Origin: Paraspadella gotoi | Lineage: Eukaryota; Chaetognatha | DNA: 64,000 nt | Direction: 5' to 3' | Assembly: GCA_051294375.1 (NCBI GenBank) | Contig: CM119268.1 | Location: 20,254,531-20,318,530 of the forward strand | Part shown: positions 24,201 through 36,311 of the stretch, one piece after another | How the letters are laid out: each line of letters starts with the position of its first letter | Position numbering within the stretch: the first letter of the stretch is position 1 | Position numbers and translations under genes: made by a program | The notes under the pieces: model-generated | The model's database searches: none | What the model was told of the DNA's origin: nothing | What the model saw: the letters and a program-made list of their open reading frames with translations, nothing else

Positions 24201-27200
24201 TATAATTTAAAAAACCCAATAAAACCCAGTGGGCTGGGTTTTTTGCCAACCCAGGACCTCACGGGCACAAGTGTCATTTTTGGGCAAATTTGTCTTTCTC
24301 ATGTATTTAATGCACTATTTCTAAACCATCCTCTTTGTTCAACGTTTAATCGTAGTCTTCACCCCAAATTTCGCTCCCTCCCTACTCCCCTACCCCCGAC
24401 CACCAGCGTTTTGAGTCTCATGTGATCGGCAGCATCGATCAGTCGTTATGCGTGGGGACGACGGCCTCTGATCGCGCCCTCGTCAAGAAGGTCGCCGACG
24501 TCGTCTGGTTCTCTCTCTCGCGCAGCTACAAAGGCGTCCAGGCTCATCTCCAGTCGCTCTTCTCTTACATAACGGGTAATGGGTTGATCTGAGGGCGGGA
24601 GAGAGTAAGGCTTTAGTAATTTGCTGTAATGTTTCGAATTTGTCAAATGTTTAGAAACATCATCATCATGGATTCCTTTGCTTTTTCTCTGTAATCAATA
24701 AACTTTTTCTGACCTTATTTACAAAAATTACGTAAATACTTCATTTTTTTTACACAAATCTACGCAATCTAATTATAACATAGATGTCTGGGAAATTAAC
24801 CAATAACCATTGAAGCAATGTGGTGTATTCCAAATTCTTCTGTCCTAATCAGACGAGTTAAACGGTTTATAATTTATATAGTACTTAACTTCCCTTTATA
24901 TATATACTAATACCTATTACCTTTCCAAAATCATTTAATAAATTAATCCGCTGTAAAATTTTAGCCAAGTGAATGAGATGCAGCATCTTTTTTTTCTGCC
25001 CTAAAAATTCCCAGGACCTTGCCCTCTTCGTTTTGTTGTGCTTCATGCGCCAATGAATCATGAGCTCCCTCCCGCTTTTTCTCTAACCGAGTTAGAGGTC
25101 ACCGTGACCTTGGGGATCATGATGCCGAAAAATGTGCTTTGCTGCCCTTAGGCGATGATTTTAACACAATTTAGTCATTATGATGTAATACAGAAAATTT
25201 TGTTTGATTTAAAATTCGATTCGTTACTTTTCCTAAAATTATTACTCGATACAGAATATTAGAACGTACATGAGTACTAAATTAACTTAAGTAATTTAAT
25301 TAAATAATCGACCCATATTTCTCTTCGAACCCACGATTACAGTTGCTCTTTTGGATATTGATGCTGCTCTTATATTAGTTATAACCACGCAGTTTTTCTC
25401 ACAAAAAAAATCTGATTTCGGTCACGTGACATCCTAATTGCGCATATCGAGCGTAATCCCGGGCGGCGCGTCGCGAGAAGCCCTGCGCCGTCCGCATCAG
25501 CAGAGACCGTCCCTGCTGCGCCCCCTCCGTATTCCTTGCGTCTTGAATCGGCCCCATTTTTCCACCGGGCGAAATAAGGAGAGGCTTATTTCTTCTTTGT
25601 TATTAATTATGAAAGGTGCCGTGGCTAAGGTTCACGAGGATGATTTTAAAGGCAAATTGAATGATGAAAAAGATAGGGTGTAGAAACCTATGTTGAAGTA
25701 AATGTACAAACGTTCTCAAATATGTTATCTGTTATCTATGTATTATATGGTTTACACAAGACCTGGAATATACTTTCCGTCAAAATTTTTAAGCAAGATA
25801 GATAATTGTCTCACTTTTCCAGGTAAATAATTATCAAAAAGGTATTAGGATTTAGCAGGGGCAAGTATAGCCTGCATTTGATATGCAGGGCTAATATCGA
25901 TCACTTTTTATCATCTGTAATATAAAATTTATTTCTTCATCATATACTTAATCAATATTTAATATTGTTTTTATCGTCGCAATCGCTTTGCGTTTGTGAC
26001 GGTTTTGCACATAAGTGGCGTCATTGTCGGCGTTCCAAATTATAGATCGCCTTTTTTATGCTTAAATTTGGGTGTATGAAGCTGAAAATTTATATACTGC
26101 TTCTCATCATCGATGTGCTTAAAATTGGGTCAGGAAAGTTATTAAATATGTTTTGTTTACGTTTTATCAAAACAAACAAATTTTCTCTTTTATTTTTATA
26201 TTTCTTTCTTTCTCTCTCTCTCTTTTCTCTTTTAATTATATGTCTTTCTTCCTCTCTCTTTTCTTTAGTCACTGATTCATAGGGAAAAAAAACGAGTCTG
26301 CAGCTGGTTCTGCAGGGGCTCTCTCTTTTTGTCTCTTTTCTCCTGCTGCTTCTGCTGCTGCCTTTTGATTTCTTTCTTTCTTTTTTTTTCTCTCTCACAA
26401 TATCGGGTTTTTATTTCGTTTTTTTTTTCTCAGGGGCTGCGTCTGCTGATCAGTTTATTTTTTGACAATGAAAAAGTTTTTTTTTTATCGTCGCAATCGC
26501 TTAGTGTTTGCAACGATATTGTAACTAGGGGTAGCCGCACTCATTGGGGTGAGTCAAAAATTTCGAGTGAGTACATGCTCAAACAAATATTTAGACATTT
26601 TTAAGAAGACTTTCAATGGACAAAAAATTTCTAATATGGCTCTATACCCTAGTAATTAATTTTTTAATATTTATTTATAGATAGGAAAGGCCAAAAATTT
26701 TTTTAAAAATTTTTAAATTTTAAGACCAGATTCAGATAGCTCATAAAAAGTTGTCTACACAAAGAATGATTCTTTTTTAAATATTTTTACGATAAGTGTG
26801 TCAAAAATAAGAAACTATAAAAAATTATCATCGTCATCTTTCGATGATTTTATAAGTTTTATTATATTTTCACTTAGAAAACGTAATAATTTTTAAAATG
26901 CTCTATCAGAATCCATCAAAATATTTTAAGATTTAAAAACAATATTTTTTTGCTCTATATAGTAATATTCTGGTGGTCCTATCACCACATATGGATTCCC
27001 CAAAAAATTTTTTTATCTATATAGTAATATAATATTTTTAATTAGGCGAGTACCGTCAGAAAAAAGCATTTTTAACAAAAAATATTTTAATACCATAGTC
27101 TATGGTCATGATAGATTATTTCAACGCTGTATACATTAGCATTTAAATTTCATCGGCTATGGCTATTGTAACGCTTTTGCGCATAAGTGGCGTTGTCGGC

Positions 27201-30200
27201 GTTCTAAATTATAGATCGCCTTTTTTATGATTAAATTTGGGTTTATGAAGCTGAAAATTTATATACAGCTTCTCATCATCGATGTGCTTAAAATTGGATT
27301 AGGACAGTTATTAAATGTTTTGTTTCGGTTTTAGTCAAAATAAACAATTTCTTCTGTTTTATTTTATTTTTATTCTCTCTCTTCTTTTCTCTTACTTATA
27401 TGTAGCTCTCTCTCTTTTCCCCAGTGCTCCAATTTTTTTTATCATTAAAATCCAAAGATTTTTCTCTTTAGTTAATTTTTTAAAAAGATAATTAACAATT
27501 ATTGCTTCAAAACATAGATATTTATTTACCGAGTATATTTTTTAAAGCAGTTCATCTGTACTTACCAGAAGTAGGGTAAAAATAACCGGAAGTAATGTCA
27601 AAGTAGCCGTAAGTAGTATTAAAATATCCCCTAGCAAAATAAATGAGCATTAAAAGACATAATTTTTGGAAAAATACAATTTAAAAAAGTTATATATTGA
27701 ACGGTTCCGTCACCAATTCAACAATAATTACTGTCTCTTCAGATTGTTTTTTAATTTTGTGTAAAATTAATTTCCAATATTAAATCGTTTGTACTCATTT
27801 ATTTATCTTATGATTATTTTGGGAGTACATATTTCAATACTGGAAAAATATATAATATATATATAATAATATAATGTATTGTGATAAGTTGTAATTAACT
27901 TTTTTAAATTGTTTTTTTCCAAAAATGATTCAAAGTGTTAAGCTTTACTGGAAAATATTTCGAAAGGCCACAAAGTAGTAATTGAAAAGAAAATAAAGAA
28001 AATAATAAACGTAATCTTGATATATATGTAGTCGGGCATTGCCTAGGTTCACCCCGCCTATAAGCATGACACCTTCAGTCGTGACCCGGTGGCTCATTGA
28101 GTAAAGCCATCAGCTCATGACCACTAGGTACTGGGTTCAATCCTGGGTCCTGGGCTTGAGGGTTTTCCACGCCCCCAAGGTGGCTTACGGCGTCCTCATG
28201 CTTCCCGCAGGGTAGGTACTGAGTTGGGATTGAACCCAGTACCTAGTGGTCATGAGCCACCTGGTCACGACTGAAGGTGTCGTGCTTATAGGCGGGGTGA
28301 ACCTAGGCAATGCCCGACTACATATATACAATGTAGACACATTTTTTCCGCTGAAAATTGTTATATAGTTATGAAAAAGGTGTCATTCTTTTCGTATTTT
28401 AGAGCTAAACAAAATAAAAGCATTTTAGTGCATTTTTTGAAATGTCTCGCCTTTCCCAGAGGCGATAATAATTGATTTTCAGCAATTTCTGATAAAATTT
28501 GTTTTACCTGTTATACTTAAATGTTACCCAAAATATTTAAACGTAATTTAAACCACCACGAACCGTTATTAGGAATTTTTAATGATATATTAAAACCGGA
28601 AATTAAGTTATTGCATGAATTTTTTCCTAAAAATGAAAAATTGAGATCACAGATTCAAATACTCTCAATTGTTACACGAAAACTGGTAAAGACCAAGTTT
28701 TAAAAAGTAAAATGATTTGATATTTTATGAAAAAAAAAATAAGTAAACAAGAGCCCTAGATGAGATCATGCAACCAAAATGGCCGCTCCCATTTTCTAGT
28801 TTAAAACTATTGCTTTGGGTTTGTTGCATCGATTCATATTGTTCAGGATTATGGGTAATTGCAAAGTTCATGTCACTTGCAAACTTGACTGAACATTCAG
28901 CGGCGTCATTGAGCGGAGAAAATTCTTTTACAAAGGCTTAGAAATTTGAATCAATTTGAAAGAAAAAGTGGCTCAAATCGTGTAATCTGTGAACAAATTT
29001 TTATGTTTTATTTATTTTTTTTTTATTTTACCCAATTGTTAAAACAAATATTGGACCTAGAAGAACAACCAAGACTATTTGGAAATAAATTCTTCCAGAT
29101 TACTATCATTTAAGTACAGTAGCATCCGTCTAGAATTTCTGAGACGGCAAGCTCTGTAACTCGAGTTCAAATGATAATTTTAAAGAGAGCTTTTGTCTTG
29201 ATATCGAGTACACATATGGCTACTCACCCTTCGGTAAGCCATTGCTCTACGACCAATTTTGGGACATCAGAACTTATTGTAGCTTCAGCCAGATTTGAAC
29301 CTGAAACCTTTTTGTAAGGATGAAATCCGGCGCGCTAAGCACTCGGCCAAATGATTTTACAAAAAAACTTGTACTACAAATTAAATTATATAAAGCTGTA
29401 GGTTCGCTTTTAATTTTTTTTAGGAAACAAAAAAATTCAATGTTCAAAGGCAGAGCTTTCGACATCTGAGTCCCAAGTTTCCCGATTCGTGACAGAACGT
29501 CGAAACGACGACGATTAATACGAAGAAGAAAGTGAATATCTGGCTTATTTTTAATGTTTGAAATTGAGGAAAAGTCAGAGGCAGTTGCCTCTTTAAGCCG
29601 CGACGTTGAACATTTTCACGTTGCTTTTAAGGTGTTTTATTAAGTGTTTAATTATTGATTAATTAATTGACTTATTAATTAACTGATTATTTGATTAATT
29701 AATAGATCTTGCATTTACATTTAATATAAAAATAAAAAAAACGTAATAAATTAGTGAAACACGTTTTTTTCCATTTAAACTCATTTCCACTCAAACGATT
29801 CCATCGAAACTTGATTTCCAGCTTAATCACACACTTTTCTACCCACATACAAAATTTCAAGTCAATCGTCCCATCCACTCATGAGTAATTGGTGTTCAAA
29901 TAGTGAAATATATTTTTTTTCCAATTAAACTCATTTCTACTCGGACGATTCCATCGAAACTTCATATCCAGCTCAATCAGACACTTCCCTACCCACACAC
30001 AAAATTTCAAACAATATTTTTATGTTATATTTTTAAACGGTTAGCAATTGGGTTAAGATTAGGGGTGTTTAGGGTTAGGGATTTGTAATAAGTTTTTTTA
30101 CCCTTACCAGTATTTTTTTTATTTTTGCGTAGCGAGATTTCTATACGTTGCTCATAAGAAGCGGAAAAAAAAATAACCGACCTCAAAATGTCGGTCGGCG

Positions 30201-31415
30201 AATGTAAAAATAAGCCAAAAATTTTTTTCAAAAAATATTACCTAATTATCCTAACCCTAAACCCCTTCCTAACCCTAAATCACTCTTAACCCTAACCCCT
30301 TCCTAACCCCATTCGGCGAAAGTAAATGTAAGCCGCCCAACTAATCGCCCCGTCCTCTCCTTCCTACTCCCACCGACAGCCAACAAGCTGGACGCGTTCG
30401 GGGTGGCGCTCGCCGTCGTCTCCGGATGTCAGCTGCTGGGTATGAACGACGTGGCGCTCACGCTCTCCGAGGATCACGCCTGGGTCTCCTTTGGGCGAGA
30501 TCACGAGAGTACTTGCGAGGTCACGTGGCACGGTAAAGCCGGGTGGTTATGTTGGGGTCGGTAGCGTTTCTTAAAGGGACTCGAAAATTGTAAACGGTCG
30601 ATTATTATTTGGCTATCACCAAATGTTTTCTCCTGCTCGTGATTTCCGATTATTAGGCAACTCTCTCTTCCTTGATCGAAATTCTACTCATCCTATGACC
30701 TCCTGAGTCATCTCTTACTTTGTTTATTGCAATATGGGGCGAAAAAAAAAAAATTATAATGCTGAATGCTCTTTTTATCTTTTTATTCCGCTGGTGGGCG
30801 ACATCTCTTCTTTCTTTTCCATTTAGGAAAAGGAACAGAAGACAAACGCGGGGAATCGACCGGGGAGGCCGTGCTCTCCAAGTGTTGGCTCTATCTCTCT
30901 GGAAAATCTATTGTGTGTTCCCGACACCAGGAGGTGAAGAGAATTGCTAGTTATTAGAAAATTTGGACTGCTAATTTTGGACTACGAATTATTAAAGAAT
31001 TTTGTCTGCACGATTACATACTCTTTGAGGTAGAGGTTAATGTATTGAAACAATTCTGACAAGGTAGGTTGTCCTTGTTTAAGGGTTAGTCCGTAAAAAT
31101 AACAAGTTAGGGTCGCACCCTGGTATGAAATCTCCTTGACGCGTTGGGAAAAAGGAGGAAAAATGTCAAAACGATTATGAAAAAATGTTTTTTTCTCCGT
31201 GTCAGGCTACGTCAGCAAATGGCCGCGGGCACGTTTTGAATTAATGAGTTCCCTTTTAATCTCAGGTGGCCGCCATCGTATCTTCCATCAACCCTTCCAT
31301 AAACGCAACGACCGACAGCTTGGAACTCAGCATATTGCAACAGGTTTCTTTGGAGGCGAGGCGGTTTTATGGTCTTTCTTTGACGATTGCAAGCAAGCTT
31401 AAGAGAAGGAGAGAG

Positions 31416-31452
<37 letters not shown>

Positions 31453-34400
31453 AGAGGAAGTGGTTATTCGGGAATGTAACAGGTCCATGTGGGTCGAGGG
31501 GAAGGTCGTCACAAAACTGATAATTAAATATTTTGGAAAAAAAAAAATTATGTTTATTAACTAATTTTCAGTTTAGCTTTTTGGGTTTTGTTCTGGTTAC
31601 GAAATAGTTAGTCGTTTTCATGTTTTTCTTTTATGTGATAAACGGTATTATATCGCCTACTTGCTTTTAAATGATCATCACTCATAGTACAATATAACTC
31701 GAGTATGACAGAGCCGAAATCGGTCAATACTTCGTCACATGGTAACCCCGTGATGCGATCACGTTTCTAAAAAGAAAATTTAGAAACACCGTGTTAGCGC
31801 CATTTCTTGTTTCAGGAACTGTTGTGGCTGCTCTACGACATGGGCCATTTGACCCGATATCCCATGGCGTTGGGAAATCTTGCGGATCTCGAAGAGTTCG
31901 CCCCTTCCCCAGGCCGGTTGTTGCCGGTGGAGCTCTACGAAAAAGCGGTACTTGTCGATGTCGTGCGCATTTCATTAAAAATCTTCGTTTGCTTCATCTT
32001 GATATGTTTGTCTTTCCCATCGGAATTCCGATGCCAATCCTCGTCATTTTTTTAAATTGTGACAATGAAATTCAAACCTTCTTTTTTGTTTTTATGGTTC
32101 GCCGAGCCTCCTTTTTTATACATATCTATATATCTATACATATCTGGAGAGACAGTAATTACTATCTAGGAAAAAAGTATATAACATAATTCATTTATTC
32201 AATAAAAAGTATACAAAGCATGGGTAAAATATTCTCAATATTTGGTATATCCTTCTTCGGCATCGACTACTGCCTGCATTTTTTTTGGTATGCTCTTATA
32301 CAGCAAATTAAAGTATGACAGTGAAATGTTTTTCGACATCTTTAACGCAATTCTTCTCGGCCCCGATGTTAATGTTGCCCATCTTTCCCTCTTTTCTGAG
32401 AGCTATAATAACATTTTTTTGAACCAGAAAGAGGTGTAATGCCTTTAGTATCGCCAAATTAAAAAAATATTAAAAAAATAACTAACTCTATTTAAAATAA
32501 AAACATCCTGAATTTCCTTTCTTTTCGTTGTGGTTGCGTATTGGAAGACGTTTTTAATGCTTTTTTTTTCTACAACGACTTTATTTGTAAAAAATAAAAG
32601 TCGTAGAAAAACATTAAAAACGTCTTCCAAATAAAAACAAATAATTAAATACCAAAAATGGTGGAAAACTAAATATAATTTTTTTCGCCATTTTTCATTT
32701 GAAGTAATATTTTTTTTGTCTGAAACTTCTAAACGATTTGATCTACAAAAAAATTGAAGGAAGTTACTGAAAGGAAATTCAATGTAGATTCGGAAACATT
32801 ATATATTTTTTTTAAATTAAATAATTTTTCGAGTAGATATCCTTTATTAAAAATGTCATATACTTTTTTTCTAGATAGTATTGTTATGAGTTAATGACAG
32901 AACCGTTCAATATAAGCAGTCCCTTAACTTCGGATCAGGCTGTAACACCGTGTAACAGACTGGTTAAGCGCCCGTCCCTCTTAATTACTAGGCTACCACC
33001 GGGCTAGAACCTCGGACCTTTGGGTTCGGAGTCGAATGACTTGCCTCCTGCACCAATGGCCGCTGATGAACGGTTGGTGGATTTTAGTCCACCATATACA
33101 GAAGGCTTCATATTATAAAGTGAGGTACAATGGCAACAGCCGGGTTGCCTGTGATGCCCATTAGGACGGGGCACTTCACTGTTGGCTTTGGGGACTTCCG
33201 ACCCTCAGTGACGCCCAAAGGACGGTCTCGCTTCAACGCAAAGGGAAGTTGTTAGGACTGTGATGGAACACAACGCCTGGGATGGTGTGTTCCCCCTCTG
33301 AGTCAATGGAATTGCCTGAACGATGGTGGATGTGAGGCAGTGTGAATATATCGCCAAAGTACCCCTTTTTTGTGACCAGAACACGTTCCGAGAAAACTAC
33401 TGAATAGATTTTAATGAAATTTGTTATGAACGATCCCTACAAATAGAACTATCGAGGCGAATTTCAATATTTGACCCCTGAGCCGAGATATCGGCCCCAG
33501 GAGGGGTCACCCATTGGGGCAAAAAATGTTCAAAAATTTTTTTTCTAATTTCTTAAATTTTTTGTTTTGTCGTTTACTCTTCCACCAAAACATATTTATT
33601 ACCACAAAAATATTAATTTACTTTAAGTTTCAGCTTCATGAACATCAGCGGTTCAAGTCAGATTTGGAATAATGCATCTTCAAACACCGATTAATTAGCA
33701 AAAAATTTATCAATTTTAGTTTTAAAAAAAATTTTGCAGGAATAAGTTTGATTTGTTTGTGACAACGATTTGTTTTATGAAATTGGTACAACCAATATAA
33801 AAATTATCCATTCATTTAATAAATAAGCTATCTTGCCCCTGACTTTGGACAGGCTTTGGTGGTTTAAGGCCTCCATCACTCTTACAAGATAATGACATAG
33901 CAGGTCCCTGCAAGTTTTCAATCAAGACTCTTTCACAGTCTCGTTTATTCACTCCCAGAGTACCTGGCTTCCCTATCAATGAAGTGGAAAATATTTCAAA
34001 GAATGTTTCAATTGTATGAAAAGACCACTCCCTTAAGTATTAGATCGGGGAATACTTATTGTACTCCGCACTAGCATCAAAATACAAGGAGCTGAATTTT
34101 ATGAATTTTATTTTTTTTTAGTTTAGAAACGGACATGTTTCGGCTTTCAATACAAGCCTTCTTCAGCGTTGACAAATCTGTCACAAACAAATCAAACTTA
34201 TTTCTGCAAATTCCTAAAGCAACGAAACGAAAGGATTACACAATAATAAAAAAGATTTATATATGTTTAAGACATCGATGAAATAAGGGGCCCTGTATCT
34301 CTTGTCATGGGTTGAATATCAAAATTTGCTTCGATAGTTCCATTTATATGGTCATTAGGACTCTATATGTAAAATTTCATAACATTTGATCAGGTAGTTT

Positions 34401-36261
34401 GGTGGGAACATATTCTGTTCACAAAAAAGGAGTACTATGGCAACAGCCGGGTTGCCTGTGATGCCCATTGGGATGGGGCATCTCACTGTTGGCTTTGGGG
34501 GCTTCCGACCCTCAGTGACGCCTCCAGTCACTGGCGCGGTTACCCTAGGACGGTCTCGCTTTGCCAACGCAGAGGGAAGTCGTTAGGACTGTGGATGGAA
34601 CACTACGCCTGGGATGGTGTGTTCCCCCTCTGAGCCAATGGATTTGGCTGACGGATGGTGGACGTGAGGCGGTGTGAATATACCGCCACAGTACCTCATT
34701 TTATAATATGAAGCCTTCTGCATCCATTATTAATCTTATCACAAATTGAATATTGCTTTCTCGCCCCTTTTTTTTCATCTTTAAGATCCAAGTGAACTGG
34801 GAATTCTTTGCCAATCATCACGTCTATCCATATACGTATTATGGTGGATACTTGTACCGAAACGCTCGGTACAAGGAGGCCCTCATTCAGTGGGCCAAGG
34901 CGGCGGACGTTATTAGCAGGTGAGCGAGCGAAAGCGCGTGAATCGTTACATCGCGAATATTAGTAGAATTAGTTCGTTTTTCTGTTTTGGAAATAAAATT
35001 AATCTTGGCCTAAAATTACATCGGTCATGATTTTGATAATTATTATCCATTATCCAACTAAAACTAATATATTTAGATTATATGGTTAAATAATCTTTTT
35101 TGTTAAAAGTTGCTAGATCTAGTTGACGATGAAACGGTGAGAAAGGTGTTTTGTGTGATAATATCCCCTCGCCTCGATTTCGCATAGTGACGAAGCTTAC
35201 TTCGCCCCGTCTATAAGCGCAAATAGCATAATGACTCGTGGCTGGATCCCCGAGTGAATAGAGGGCGCTTCTTCGCCTTTTGTTTGCTCATTTTTCGGAA
35301 ATTTTCCTCTCGTCTCGACAAATCCAAGATAATGTGTTCCTCTCCTCTCCATTCAACTCAGGTACAACTACAGTCGAGAGGACGAAGAGATTTACAAGGA
35401 ATTCTTAGAAATCAACAACGAACTCATTCCTCATCTCATCAAAATCGTCACCACGACGGAGAACAACGGTGGGTCGAAATCGCCTTTACCTCCCTTCTCT
35501 CGCTCGCCCTTACGTTTTCCCGTTCGTCGCTTATTGGTTTTTTATCCGTCACATCACCTTTTATCCGCCGCCTGTCGTTTCATCCGTCACCTTTTTTATT
35601 CCTCGAGAACTGCCAAGGGGGGGGGAGGGGCACCACCCATTTTCTCTTTTCTGTTATTTCCGCGCCATTATTCCATTTGTTTTTTCCCTCCGCGTCCCCG
35701 CCTAGTATTTTTTTTTTTTGTCCCCCTTTTCGCTTCCTCACCTTTCGAAAAAAAAGGCTTTCGCGACTTACCATTTTCCGTTTCAGTTCTTTCTTCCAAA
35801 TTTTTCTTTCACCCATTGCTTCCGCACAAAAACCAATTGCAATTTTTTTTTTCTCTCTCTTACTCCATTTATCTCTTTATCCCTCACTCTTTCTTCGCCT
35901 GATTACTGTAGCGATTAACAGCCTAGAATCGTTTCTTTTAATCGCTCGAACTATTATTTTAATTGTACGTTTTTCTCAAATAACTGTTAGTTTAGTTTTA
36001 CAGAAAGCATTCACGGCGCACAGCTCTCACTAAAGCAAGCAATCTCCATTTTCTTTTCTTTTTTTCAAGCAATTCCGATTCCCAATTCTTCCGCTAAGCG
36101 CGCGCCTTTCCTCCCTCTCTCTCTTGCTAAGTCCCGCCCTCTTTCCCCCTTTCAAGATTTCGAGTTGGACGGACAAGGCTCACCGAGATCGGTTGGCGCC
36201 GTTAGCCTGACGGGAGGAATTTTGCAAGACCCTCAGGTACTCCATGGAACCAAAACAAATG

Positions 36262-36311
<50 letters not shown>

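Larger units (their letters stand above)
22308..24254. mobile_element. hAT-like non-autonomous element in menin intron 2
   Basis: Left end CAGGGTGGGCATTAAAAAACC; right end, read inward on the other strand, CTGGGTTGGCAAAAAACCC. These form imperfect hAT-style terminal inverted repeats. The flanks are AACCTAAC and GACCTCAC, an 8-bp duplication with two mismatches, as expected of hAT. It contains a family A element (22385-23138), a long palindrome (23184-23329) and AT-rich filler. No transposase. Confidence 0.5.
33099..34722. mobile_element. family E inverted-repeat element, each arm invaded by family D
   Basis: Outer ends CAGAAGGCTTCATATTATAA (33099) and TTATAATATGAAGCCTTCTG (34722) are inverted copies. 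Inner arm sequence also pairs: GTACcCCTTTTTTGTGACCAGAACA at 33359 against TATTCTGTTCACAAAAAAGGaGTAC ending 34435, and TTCGATAGTTCCATTTATA against TACAAATAGAACTATCGA. Two family D copies sit at matching GTAC sites. The centre holds a reverse family F copy and a hammerhead-like motif. No transposase ORF. It lies in menin intron 7. Confidence 0.65.

Noticed and set aside
32889-33095. tRNA-Ser/Leu-like sequence (GGTTAAGCGCC, GGTTCGGAGTCGAATG)
   Set aside because: The same unit at 51094 is an LTR followed by a primer-binding site, and no cloverleaf closes, so a tRNA or SINE call is not justified.
35254-36033. 259-codon plus-strand ORF in the menin region
   Set aside because: It runs through menin exon 35362-35468 in the wrong frame and through pyrimidine-rich intron; low-complexity Ser/Phe/Leu composition.
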